From positions 52,689,501 to 52,753,500 of the forward strand of contig NC_071670.1 in assembly GCF_028554725.1 (NCBI RefSeq): a stretch of DNA of 64,000 bases, in the 5' to 3' direction. The DNA is from Zeugodacus cucurbitae. Taxonomy: Eukaryota; Arthropoda; Insecta; Diptera; Tephritidae. The position numbers and the translations under genes were made by a program. The notes under the pieces were generated by a model. The model was not told the DNA's origin, ran no database searches, and saw nothing but the letters and a program-made list of their open reading frames with translations. This document shows positions 11,791-21,598 of the stretch, in pieces. Each line of letters begins with the position of its first letter. The stretch's first letter is position 1.

Positions 11791-13310
11791 TTATAAAAAG
11801 TGATGCCTTTCGCACTGTGTCATCTTCTAGTATCATTTGGAATTTCGAAGACTAATTGGCGTGGGAAATCAGGAAGTATGGAATCATACATCTCTGGAGT
11901 TGACCAGTAACACTTTGTATGAATCAAAAATGTGTTCGGCATGGAAAATGGCATATATTAATATAAATAAATGGGCCATAAGATTCCAGATTGTTCACAA
12001 AAAGTTCAGAAATAAGACTGAACGCCTCAATCTAATTTTTAAAATGATGTACTAAGGTTTTTTAAGGTTCTTCAGTTGTAAGTTTTTCAATGGTAATTGA
12101 ACGAAGACAATATATCTCTGTAGAAAATTCTAGACTCTTAAATATCATTCCTTACTTTCGAATGATGAAAGGTTAGTAGTTGAACCACACTTTAGCAGAA
12201 GATTTAATTGAGGCAGATTGAGTAAGAAAATTTATTTCATTTTAAGCTACTCAAAGGACGAAGGATTGCAATTATTTTCTTTCAAATAAAATATATGCCA
12301 CAATTTATTTACCGCATGCAACCACTAAATTCACACCGCAAAGTCATTGTTGTTGTATATCTTACGTCTCTTAGACTCACTTTTTACAGTCGAAGGTGGC
12401 AACTACCGCTGCAGCTGACACGCAATACAAAACTTTCAACAGCCACCTGTCTGGTTTTGTATTTTATTTTCATTTCACTTTTGTATTTATTTTCTTTTAT
12501 TTTGCTATGCAATTCTTCGCCTGCTATAAAGAAATTTTTCAACAGCATGAAAAAAAAAACTGTAAAAGTCTCCGAAGAAATATGCAGTAGAGAGATTTCA
12601 GCTGCCATCTTACTACAGCGCATATACTAATTGCTGCTTGCTGGGCTGAGTTCGGTTCCACCCGACTGCCAAGTTTGTTGAAAATTTTCTTAAGAAATTC
12701 CCAACCACCCATAGCTTTGACGTAATGGCAGCAAAGTGCAGTTACAGCTGTGTGTTGTTGTTGTTGTCACAGAGACTCTCTCACCATAGTTGGTAAAATA
12801 CTTTGACATATTTCGTAAAGTTTGCAATTTGCTGCAAGCAAGCACGCAGCCAGACACACACGCATAGCTGCTTGTGCGCCTAAAAGTATGCAAGTGTATT
12901 TCCTTTACATTTTTTGTTATATTTAACTACTTCCTTCGTGTATTTCTCTGACTCTTCTTGGTCTGCGCAGCTGGTCAGTGGAATTTATGCGCTCGTAAAA
13001 CATGCAAATTCTCGAGTTATGTGTTTCTTTGCAACATTTTCCGGTTCGTTTACAGTTATTTACATTTTTGCGTACATACACATATGCATATTCGTATATG
13101 TGAATGCAACAACACACACGCACGCATATTACATTTAATGCCTTTATGTTAGCAATTATCTTGTTAACTTTTAATTTCAATTTGTAATTTAGAGCTTTGC
13201 GGAAAAAGTTATGAAAACTGCTGGCGAAACTTTGCGAAAAATCAAGATTAGAGAGCGTTTGCAAACATAATAGTACAACGAATATAGTAACTGTAATGGA
13301 AAATGTATGA
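11791..13310. other. single-copy DNA with microsatellite texture, no gene recognised
   Basis: Overlapping frames on both strands (up to 113 codons) at 12295-13264 arise from T-rich, CA/GT-rich and TTGTTG-rich sequence. They have no recognisable domain and no coherent single reading. A non-repetitive stretch at about 12640-12900 may be regulatory, but nothing specific can be named. Confidence 0.4.
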
Positions 13311-13317
13311 AAAACTT

Positions 13318-13560
13318 TTGCAAAATGGTGTTGTAACGAAATATGTTGTTAGATTATAATGCCTCGTTTACACTGTGCTATATTTATGGTAAAAAAAAAA
13401 ATAATAATTTAAAAATATTTTTTTTTTTTTAATTTACGATATTATTTTGATTCAATGTTTTTTTTGAAAGAATTTTGCTAGAAGGAGCTGTAACGAATTT
13501 CGTGGTAGTGGAGTATAATGCCTCGTTCACACTATACCATTTTTTGGAATAAATAAGAAC
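13318..13560 (+). repeat. local duplication of a ~65 bp unit with ~155 bp offset
   Basis: The phrase TGTAACGAA followed by TATAATGCCTCGTTTACACT at about 13330-13385 recurs as TGTAACGAA and TATAATGCCTCGTTCACACT at about 13487-13541. Both are followed by a TAT/CATTTNTGG tail. A poly-A/poly-T tract at about 13390-13432 lies between them. The unit may be part of a repeat element end. Confidence 0.6.
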
Positions 13561-14245
13561 GGAACAACTTTTTGTTTTAATTTGCACTTACAGATAAAGA
13601 TCTTAAGATAAAAAAATATTAAAAAGTAGAGTTTACCGTTATTAGTCTTGGTAAAACTTATTCAGTCACTACATATAAATTTTTGTCTTGTTGTTACAAC
13701 AGGTTCCTTCAAGTGGAGAAAAAGAGCAAATTATTTGTCATCGGAGTCATCTAACAGAGAGACCAAGAAACGAGTTGTCTCAACGGGATCAGTCATTATA
13801 AAGAAATTGCCATGTAAAGAGGTGTTTGTTACATTAAACACCGAGGCCTCATTAATAAGCGAGGATCACTCTGTTTCCGCGAGCCATCTCAAGCACATGT
13901 TCAGCAATGGATAGTTTTTGGACTCCAAGGATGCCATCAGCTGGGAGGGAATCGGTGAATGTGTTATTAACTCTACTACGAATGGAGTTTAGCGCCTGGA
14001 TCACAATAATTCCTTCCGATTTTGGTCGGTAAAGTATTTGAAATCATTGAGATACTTAAAAGGTTCCGATTCAAGAAGATGGCTGTGACGAAAGCATTCC
14101 AGCAGAAACTGTAGTAATTAATGTTTTTAAGCTTTCCTAGTTTCTGTGGATTAGCTATTTGATGATCTTTTTGCGACTCTATACATTGGTGGTTCCAGCG
14201 GAGTGAATGCGTCTATGTTAGTTGTTAAATTTATGATTTCAACAA
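13561..14245. other. no gene recognised; possible decayed transposon DNA
   Basis: An 88-codon plus-strand frame ends at 13914 and has mixed composition but no domain I recognise. The string TAAGCGAGGATCACT at 13856-13870 is identical to part of the right terminal repeat of the pogo-like composite at 48.5 kb. That could be chance or a transposon remnant. Confidence 0.3.
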
Positions 14246-14246
14246 T

Positions 14247-14690
14247 ATGAATGGTAAGTTCTCGTCTGTTTTTTTTTCATCCGTGACTACGGTCACAGCG
14301 AAATTTGCAGGGGAGAGTGTTGGTCTCTGTGGATCATTTGAGAGAACTGTTCTCCGTAAGTTCTTTCGAGCCTTTCACGTAAGCGATGAGTACGGAAAAA
14401 ATGTAACCATACACTGTATTAGCTCTACTGCGACATGGTTAAGCGCATACAAATACAACGAATGCGCTGGTTATGCCATGTCAAAGATGATGCTCCACCG
14501 AAAAGTTCCTTCGATTTCGAGATCCATAGCTGGGTAACGGAAGCAAGAACGCCTACATATCCAATGGTAGCACCAAGTGTAGAGGGACCTGTTTGCACAT
14601 GGGATACACCACTGGCGAGAATTCGCAAAGGATAGAGGCAACTGGCGAAGGCTTGTGTTCTCGGCACAGTCCGGCCGACAGTTGTAGTGC
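14247..14690 (+). pseudogene. RTE-like LINE 3' relic (C-terminal region of reverse transcriptase ORF)
   Basis: Two plus-strand frames join into the C-terminal region of RTE-type LINEs. The first (about 14320-14400) reads GSFERTVLRKFFRAF and DEYGK. After a frame change the second (from 14435) reads MVKRIQIQRMRWLCHV then DDAPPKSSFDFEI. A third frame shows KDRGNWRRLVFSAQSGRQL at about 14624-14682. The order matches the better-preserved copies near 47.9 and 60.7 kb ([30 protein letters not shown]). Sequence identity is low, so this is a different subfamily. RT and endonuclease domains are absent. At least two frameshifts make it non-functional. Confidence 0.8.
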
Positions 14691-14936
14691 CAAAGATAAA
14701 GATTATAAAAGTGTTAAGCTTTTAGCAGAGCAGAAGGTAGGTTCCGGAGAAAGCCATTTAAAACAGTAAGTTTCCAACTTTTCTTTAATTTTAGTTCATC
14801 AACATATTTTTCCATTATGTGCCGTGTTGTTATGTATAGTTTAGTTGTTGTTATTGTTTTTTGATTAGTATATGACAGTATACGTATAGGGAATTCCAAA
14901 TATTTTTCTACTAATGAAAGGAAATACAGTGGAACT

Positions 14937-15182
14937 TCTCTATCTCTAATCACCATAATCAACAAGAAAACTTCAAGTTAGAGAGACTTCGAGTTATAGA
15001 AATTTTCATTAAAACATATGGAAGGAAATTTGTATGAAATTTTACTTCTATTGCCAATTTAAGAGTTCGAGTTATGGAGAACTTCGTGTTATAGAATTTT
15101 GAGTTATGGAAGAAAATTTATATGAAATTTGATTTCTAAACGCTATTGCCAAGTTAAAGTTCGAGTTATGGAAGTTCCGCTG
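14937..15182. mobile_element. 246 bp pogo-like MITE flanked by TA
   Basis: Begins CAGTGGAACTTC and ends with the complement of CAGCGGAACTTC. Each end abuts TA, the target-site duplication expected for pogo/Tc1-type elements. The interior is non-coding and repeats phrases of the form TTCGAGTTATGGA. A 139 bp element with the same organisation lies at 21458-21596, and a fragment of this family, opposite orientation, at 55745-55815. Confidence 0.75.
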
Positions 15183-17560
15183 TATCTTGATTTATATTCC
15201 TTTTTAATAATTTATTACATTAAGAGGCTTGATTTATAAGTTCATCGGTGTTATAAGAAGTAAAAAACAGTCGAGTTGTATTTCTGTTAATTTAATTGTT
15301 AATTGTTTAATTTAAAAATGACATGTTCTCGAGTCTTTTTATTAATCAACCACTACACGAAGTCTTTCCAAAAATACGGAAATGTTAACTTAAAAAAAAT
15401 TTTGGAAAATAGCTGCTAACAAAAGAACTAGATGTTACCAAAATTGACTACCTGATAGTATGTGAGTTTGTATCCAACCTTTAGTAACATGACCAATTCA
15501 CAGACCACTGAAGTCACTTAAATATTACATTTAAAAAGTTGTTTCAATATCTTTCTGTAAAGTGCCAGCTGACAACAAAGGGCGAGTACAGCTAATAAAA
15601 ATCACAATAAAAATAACATAAGAAATTAAAAAATATACACAGAAAAAAATATAAAGAAAACAAACTGCAGTAAAATGTTTGCTGTCACCGTCTGGTCTGC
15701 ACTGCCACTGGTCTGCAGCGCCGCAATCAGTGCGACACAAAATGCCAGAATGTGTCCACCGATGTTTGGCTGAAGGGTTTTTTCGCTTTTTCATCTTATT
15801 TTATTTATATTTTTTCGCTGTATGTCATGTGTTGACCGCGTGCTTGTTTATTTGTTTTGTAGCAGACACGGTTTGTTGTGAAAAAATATGTAAGTTTGAG
15901 CGACATGTTGTGTCCAGCACTTTTGTGCACCACTGTAGAGTGCTCGATTTCAATTTAAATTTTTAGCAATACTTTATTTTGTTACAGGATACGCTTGTTA
16001 TTTTAATGCACTTGCAATTTTATTACTTCTCGACTTTTACTATTGTTACTGATATTTTTGTTATTATTTTGAAATTTATTTATTCTCGATTTTTGTCTGA
16101 AATTGCAGTTGTCAACGGTTGAATGCATTTCAAAATAGCATGTCAAGTAAAACTTAGCACAGATGGGCGTTCAAACTTACATTCAACCGTTCACCGATTC
16201 ACTCATTCATTGACTCTGTGTGCGCCGTGATGTTGCGTATACGCCATGGCGTCACTTTTCACACAGTGAATATACATTGCAATATGCGTTAGGCGGCGGA
16301 GATTGCACCACAGTAGTGAGACGGAATTTAATAACAACTACATTTTGTGCAATTTTATTATTCATTACGCACATACTCAAGCAGTTCTATTCAAAATTGC
16401 ATGTTCCAAGGCACATGTGTGTCTCGCTCAATGCACAAAAAAAAAATCTTAATATCTCGTACAGACACTTGTGCGTTAACTGTATATTTATGGCATGCAA
16501 CATATTAGTGTGGCAGGCAGCAATACTCATTGAAAAAATGTCTCTTCTATTTACAAATATTTTTTTTCTGTTTTGTCTGCTCTTCCGCAAACGCTGCTGC
16601 CACATCTGCTGCGTTGACATTTTCATATTCATGCTGATGCTCTTTGTATTTGTTTGCTGTTGCTACTATTGAGTCAATTTCTATTTTTAGTTTTGTATGC
16701 AAAATATTTTTTTATAAATATGTACTCTTACATTCGCAATTTCTCATATTTACAACAATTTTCACACATCCTGAAGAGCTGCTGCACTGAGTAATGTTCA
16801 TATATTATATACACATACATATGTATATGCAAGTATGCGTGTTTGCATTTAAAGAAAGTGAAGTGCGTCGCATGCTACAGCTGTCGAGGTTACGGCCTTC
16901 TCGGCTACTTTGTGTGCGCCAAAATGCCGCAGCTGTGAATGGCAGACACTTACAACATAAATTTTTCAATGTAATGTAGTAATTTTTGTAGATATAAACA
17001 CATATATTTATGCAGACATCACTCACACCTTGATTTTTTGTTTAACTCTTGGCTCTGCCTCTCTTGGAAATATTATTATTCACCACATTTTATTTTTTTT
17101 TTTAATTTTACATAAACAGGTTTTAGCGGCTTTATGTTTATTATGTTTATGCATGCTTTAGAATTATGAATGCAAATTAAATCGTAAAGTCTATTTGTTG
17201 CCCAAATGGTAAATACTCTAAAAAGCTTTACCACATTCTGTATTGAAACGTGGGACAAAAAATACATATAATTTTTTGTTGGCAGTACAATAGTCTTTGC
17301 AAATTGTCAACCATTTCAAATTAAAATGAAACAAAGTTATTCTTCGCTAGACCTTTTTAACAGTCAACACTAACATGAGCTCATTCATAGTTCTTTAGAA
17401 ACTTTACAGTTTTCAAAAACCAGATAAAGAATAACTATATTTCTAATTTATTTTTTGTCCATTCAGTTTGAAACTAGGTTCCAATAGATTTATCAAACAT
17501 TTCCTTAAATCAGCGGTTCTGTAACTGAATTGTATTCTTTGACACACATCAACGTCACTT
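15183..17560. other. single-copy DNA, no gene recognised
   Basis: The largest frame (150 codons, 16220-16672) is Cys/Phe/Leu-rich and comes from T-rich and TGCTGC-rich DNA. An 81-codon frame overlaps it on the opposite strand, and neither shows a domain. Similar paired frames occur at 15531-15966 and 16794-17026. No transposon ends were noticed. Confidence 0.4.
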
Positions 17561-17564
17561 AAAA

Positions 17565-18010
17565 CCACCATGTCTTCGCCAGACGCTTAATTCTACCATC
17601 TACTGCGAACATCTAGACCGCTTGAAGCAGGCGATCGACCAGAAGGGTCCAGAAATGTCCAACAGGAAGGGTGTAGTGTTCCACCAGGCCAACCCCTGAC
17701 ACACACTTCGTTGATGACTCGTCAGAAGCTATGGGAGCTCGGATGGGAGGTTTTATCACATCCACCATATAGCCCGGACATAGCGCCACCTGTTCCTGTC
17801 CATGGCGAACACCCTTGGTGGTGTAAAGTTGAACTCAAAAGAGGCTTATGAAAAGTAGCTGTCCGAGTTCTTCGCAAATAAGAAAGGGGCTTCTACGAGG
17901 GGGTATTATGAAGTTGTCGTCTAGATGGAAGCAGATTATCGAACGAAACGGTGCATATTTGAACTAAATCCGATCACCGTAACACTTTTTATAAAGCAAT
18001 TAATAAAGAG
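17565..18010 (+). pseudogene. mariner transposase relic (C-terminal half)
   Basis: Plus-strand translation in shifting frames gives the C-terminal half of a mariner (DD34D) transposase. It reads YCEHLDRLKQAIDQKGPEM, then RKGVVFHQANP at the position of the family's HQDNARPH box, then LMTRQKLWELGWEVL, HPPYSPDIAP and LSMANTLGGVKLNSKEAYEK. In the HQ-A-N string the second catalytic aspartate is replaced by alanine (GCC). Frameshifts follow after the NP and within the segment after YSPDIAP. The N-terminal DNA-binding region and first catalytic Asp are missing. No TIR could be confidently placed. Confidence 0.85.
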
Positions 18011-18057
18011 CAAAAAAGGGGAAGGGAAGAATTGGATATTTGCCAACCAATATAATT

Positions 18058-18480
18058 TAAACACTAGTGAAGATATAGGAACAAAACTTTGTCCAAATTC
18101 AGTACTTATGGTATGGCTGTTGGCTGAAATCGGATTATAACTTTTCAACACCCCATATAGCGAGCATGTTGACCTTAATACTTGTGGCTGGTCCGAAAAC
18201 ATCGGTAAATATCTCAGATATGCTAAAGAAATTTAAAGAAGATGCGTTTCTTATAATAGTAAGTCTATGTGCCGAAAATGCGTACGATCGGGTCAATACG
18301 TCCTCTAGACCCCATATACCTGCTATACGAACTTTCGAAATTCCGTTGGACTTAATACCGTATATATTCGTTAACAAGTGATACATCTTAGTAAAAGAGA
18401 ACGTAAAATTTTGGATGTAGCTTGGTGGTGAAAATGAGTTAAATCGGACCAAGAATTATCCAAACCCCAATATGCTATGT
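18058..18480 (-). repeat. dispersed 1.2 kb repeat, copy G (partial, minus)
   Basis: In reverse complement it contains the blocks found in other copies: the GGTCNNATTT lead, ATATGGGGTCTAGAGGACG, the CATAGACTTA loop, TTTAAATTTCTTTAGCATAT, and ATATGGGGTGTTGAAAAGTT followed by the ATAATCCGATTTC box. It abuts the mariner relic on its left. Frames of 71-105 codons here are incidental. Confidence 0.65.
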
Positions 18481-19489
18481 ATGCACTCTCGTTATTTTAG
18501 GTTGTTATTTTTTTGAGTATCTTTGTTATAAGTAATAGTATCAGTAAGTTTTTTCTCATATGAATTTTCCTTATTTTTCCTTAAAAAACTTAATTTAATA
18601 TTCAGTGCGAAGCCATCAACATACACCTTCTAGAATAAAACAAAACTATATGTATATATGTATGTATGTATTTACATATTTTCGTCCAAATGTTTACATA
18701 TACACATTTATTTACTCACACACACGCACACATTTACTTGCAAAATGCACCCAACAGCGCATAAATTCACACTTCTGTTGTTAAATCCAATGCGGTTGCC
18801 AACACAAGCTCAACATTTGTATACATACAGCGACTTTCACTACGCTATTTATTTTATTCCCTTCAATTTTGCATTTACTTTGGAGCTCTCCACATACATA
18901 TGCACGCACATTTTTATGCATGCATACATATACAAGTAAATATAACGTATGCATTTATTCAAACAATTGAAGTACTTTCACCTTTAACGCGCTGACTGAC
19001 ATTTTGATGCTGAAATACCACATATGTAAGCCAACAATGTTGCTTTGGCATTTAATATAATAAAAAGTATAAATACATATATGTATATAAGATATGTATG
19101 TATATATATGTAGAAAATATATTTTTAGCTCTGTGTATATAAAATAATTTCAATGGTTCACAGCGCATCTTGAATGACTTACATAAATGCTGACGTACAC
19201 TTTAATATTTTCATTTAGCAGAGTTTACTTGCTTAGTTGTTGAATATATTTCTGAGGTGTTGCTCAGTTCATTTTATTTATCAAAGGCTATTTAGAAAAA
19301 GTTTTTTTAAATGTAAAAATAGGTAGTTATGATTCTTTAAATATTATTTGAACAACAAAAACACAAAAAAAAGGAGGAAGATATGTCGTATACATTACAT
19401 TCTATGGCCTCTTTTTAATGTTGTATTTTTTGTAGAATTTAGAAGTCTTGGTCATCTCTGAATACACTCAGATTTTTTTTATTTAAATT
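18481..19489. other. no gene; ATACATATGTATAT-type microsatellite DNA
   Basis: Rich in TATGTATG, ACATACATA and CACACA phrases (18650-18730, 18890-18920, 19070-19110). The 93-codon frame at 18658-18939 is a translation of this low-complexity DNA. Confidence 0.5.
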
Positions 19490-19610
19490 TTAGGCCATTC
19501 GGAGAAAAACTAACGAAGTTACAGCAGGTTGAATAACGGTACCTCCAGCTACCTGCGCTGAGTGTACAAAACTTTGAATCGATTTTCCCAAATATGTCAT
19601 TTTTAAAGTC

Positions 19611-19929
19611 GGTGACCAGCCTACAGAAAAAACTACTGCATCGATCGTTTTGAAATTTTGAACAAATATTCTACATATATATAGCTCTCGAATGACGTCG
19701 AGTTTTTCCAAAAATATTTAAAAATTTAATTACTAACAATTTTACAATAACAAATAGGTCGGTTTTTTCGTCTAAAATCGTCATTTTGGCTTGAAAATGG
19801 TACCAAAAATTGAAAACTGGAAAGATTAAAAAAAAACTCGACGTCAATTGAAAGATAAACTAATAAACTAAAGAAAGCATTTTGATTTTTTGGTTTCGGA
19901 AGATCCAGTGATGCTGTAGGCTGGTCACC
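19611..19929. repeat. symmetric imperfect palindrome (two nested perfect stems)
   Basis: The outer stem is 16 bp, GGTGACCAGCCTACAG at 19611-19626 with its exact complement at 19914-19929. The inner stem is 14 bp, GACGTCGAGTTTTT at 19694-19707 with its complement at 19832-19845. The spacers between stems are 67 and 68 bases, so both stems share one centre near 19770. This is the signature of a decayed long inverted repeat or foldback element. The 19490-19711 and 19726-19935 minus-strand frames lie in it and look incidental. Confidence 0.8.
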
Positions 19930-20180
19930 GCACAAACCCTTCTTTTCGAGGTGCCTGCAGAGATCGACGATATTCCTCGTTATTTTTCGATAAAACTTTT
20001 TTTTAAGTATCCTTCAAATGTTGTACTTTCATATAATAATAAGTAAAATAAACCTACAGCAATAATTTTTTCTAAAAAAAATTCATGAAAAAAGGTCTTT
20101 TTTCGACGAAGCAAACTTTTTGGAATTTGTAAAAAATCTTTCAATTGTATTCTCCAAACCCGTGAAATATTAAATTATAC

Positions 20181-20207
20181 AATTCCCGTTATTTTTTGAA
20201 CACACCT
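20181..20207. repeat. 27 bp element terminus shared with 28105-28131
   Basis: An identical 27 bp string containing CCCGTTATTTTTTGAACACA occurs here and at 28105-28131 in the same orientation, preceded in both by AT-rich DNA. It looks like the right-hand end of a mariner-like element. No inverted partner was found to the left of either copy. Confidence 0.5.
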
Positions 20208-20462
20208 CTGTCCACACTATTAATGATGATTCTTATAATGCAAATATTTAGTTAAACTATTCTGGAAATATACATATTGTGGCGACTTACTTGTACGAAT
20301 TTATTGTTATCGTTTTTTAGAAATGGTATATATTACGTATATACAGTTCTAACAAAATTATGTTAAACATACCTGAAAAGAAAAAGAAGAAAACTTTTAG
20401 TGAAATCAACTCGGTTAATTAAATTAGTCATTAAAGGTGTATCTATGTGTTAAAAATATATA

Positions 20463-21443
20463 CACTGGTGGCCACATAATTAGGGACAAAATAAAGTTGA
20501 GTAAAACACGCGTTTCAGTTCAATGTTTTTAGCACTAAATTTTCGCCTAGAGACCCACTGTAAATTGCAACGGTATATTATAACTGTGCTCAAACATGTA
20601 GCTCGTTTTTGAGTGACAAATTTAGACACTTTTACTAAAATTCGGCGGTTTGATGAATTTATTGTATTTTGAGTGTGCTGGTGCTTGATCACATAATTAA
20701 GGACACCAATTTTTTTTATTGGATTTTTTATTATTTTAACACAAAAACTTGCGGTAAGTTGTATAAATCATTTGTATATTAACTGAATATTCAATATCAA
20801 ATAAAATAACTGTTAGATATGGGTCGAAAAAAGAGTTGTACTCCAGAATTGAGGAAAATGTTTATTTACAAGTACGTGAAGGAAAAAATGTCCATTAGAG
20901 CCGAAGCGAAGGAACTTTTATGCTCAAAATCAATGGTTCACAATGCTTTGATTCATTACGGAGGACAGGGAGTAAAATAAGAAAAAAAACGGCCCAGAAA
21001 AACTACTTTTAAGGACGATCGTGTAATTTGTAGAGTTTGCAAGGCGAATCCTTTTTTAACTTCCAGGCAAATTCTTGGCACGATAAAGGATCAACTGACC
21101 AACGATGTATCAACACGAACCATCAGATGTCGTCTTCTTGAATCGCTAGAAAAAAAACCGCACGAATCAAACAAAAACTTAAAGAGTCGTATTAAATTTG
21201 CAAAGGAGTATATCGGAAAACCCTTAGATTTTTGGAAACAAATACTGTTGAGCGATGAATCCAAGTTTAATTTATTTGGTTCAGATGGGAAACAATTTGT
21301 TCGTTAAATTTTCAATAAATCTATACCTTAGAAGATAATAAATTTGGTAACAGAAGTTTAAAAAAATATGTCGCTTTTAAATTATAAAATAAACCAATAT
21401 TTTAAAAGAAAACGGAGTGTCCTTAATTATGTGACCACCAGTG
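20463..21443 (+). mobile_element. Tc1-like transposon, internally deleted, TA-flanked
   Basis: Left end CACTGGTGGCCACATAATTA and right end, in complement, CACTGGTGGTCACATAATTA. The ~26 bp termini differ at two positions, and TA lies immediately outside both ends (20461-20462 and 21444-21445). A second internal copy of the inner TIR motif (CACATAATTAAGGACA) occurs at 20690-20705. It lies 217 bases inside the left terminal copy in the same orientation, resembling the IR/DR arrangement of some Tc1-like elements. The element is 981 bp, shorter than the usual ~1.3-1.7 kb, because the transposase lacks its C-terminal half. Confidence 0.9.
20819..21307 (+). pseudogene. Tc1-like transposase, one internal stop and truncated catalytic domain
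   Basis: Starts MGRKKSCTPELRKMFIYKYV, an N-terminal helix-turn-helix of Tc1 type. An in-frame TAA at 20978-20980 interrupts it. The same frame then continues KRPRKTTFKDDRV (the basic linker) and RQILGTIKDQLTNDVSTRTI (second helix-turn-helix). It ends with FWKQILLSDESKFNLFGSDG, containing the first catalytic Asp, and stops at 21305-21307. The second catalytic Asp and the Glu of the DDE triad are deleted. The frame is otherwise clean, so the deletion and stop seem recent relative to the other relics in this window. It cannot be autonomous. Confidence 0.9.
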
Positions 21444-21457
21444 TATATACATACATA

Positions 21458-21596
21458 CGGTTGAACTTCTCTGACTCGAATCACCATAGAAAGAACTTCG
21501 AGTTAGAGGGACTTTCGAGTTACGGAAGGTAATTTGAGGTATTCGAGTTATGGAAACCTTCGAGTCATAAACGTTCGAGTTATAAAAATTCAACTG
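21458..21596. mobile_element. 139 bp pogo-like MITE flanked by TA
   Basis: The left end CGGTTGAACTTCTCTGACTC pairs with the complement of the right end, CAGTTGAATTTTTATAACTC. TA flanks both ends (21456-21457 and 21597-21598). The interior repeats TTCGAGTTA phrases, as in the 14937-15182 element. It lies 14 bases from the right end of the Tc1-like element. Confidence 0.7.
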
Positions 21597-21598
21597 TA

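Noticed and set aside
13648..13914. 88-codon frame with a 15 bp match to a pogo-like terminal repeat
   Set aside because: The shared 15-mer (13856-13870) is suggestive, but no opposite end or transposase motif could be found, so no element is called.
16220..16672. 150-codon open frame on the plus strand
   Set aside because: Cys/Phe/Leu-rich translation of T-rich and TGCTGC-rich DNA, with an 81-codon frame on the opposite strand over the same bases. No domain and no signal of coding constraint.
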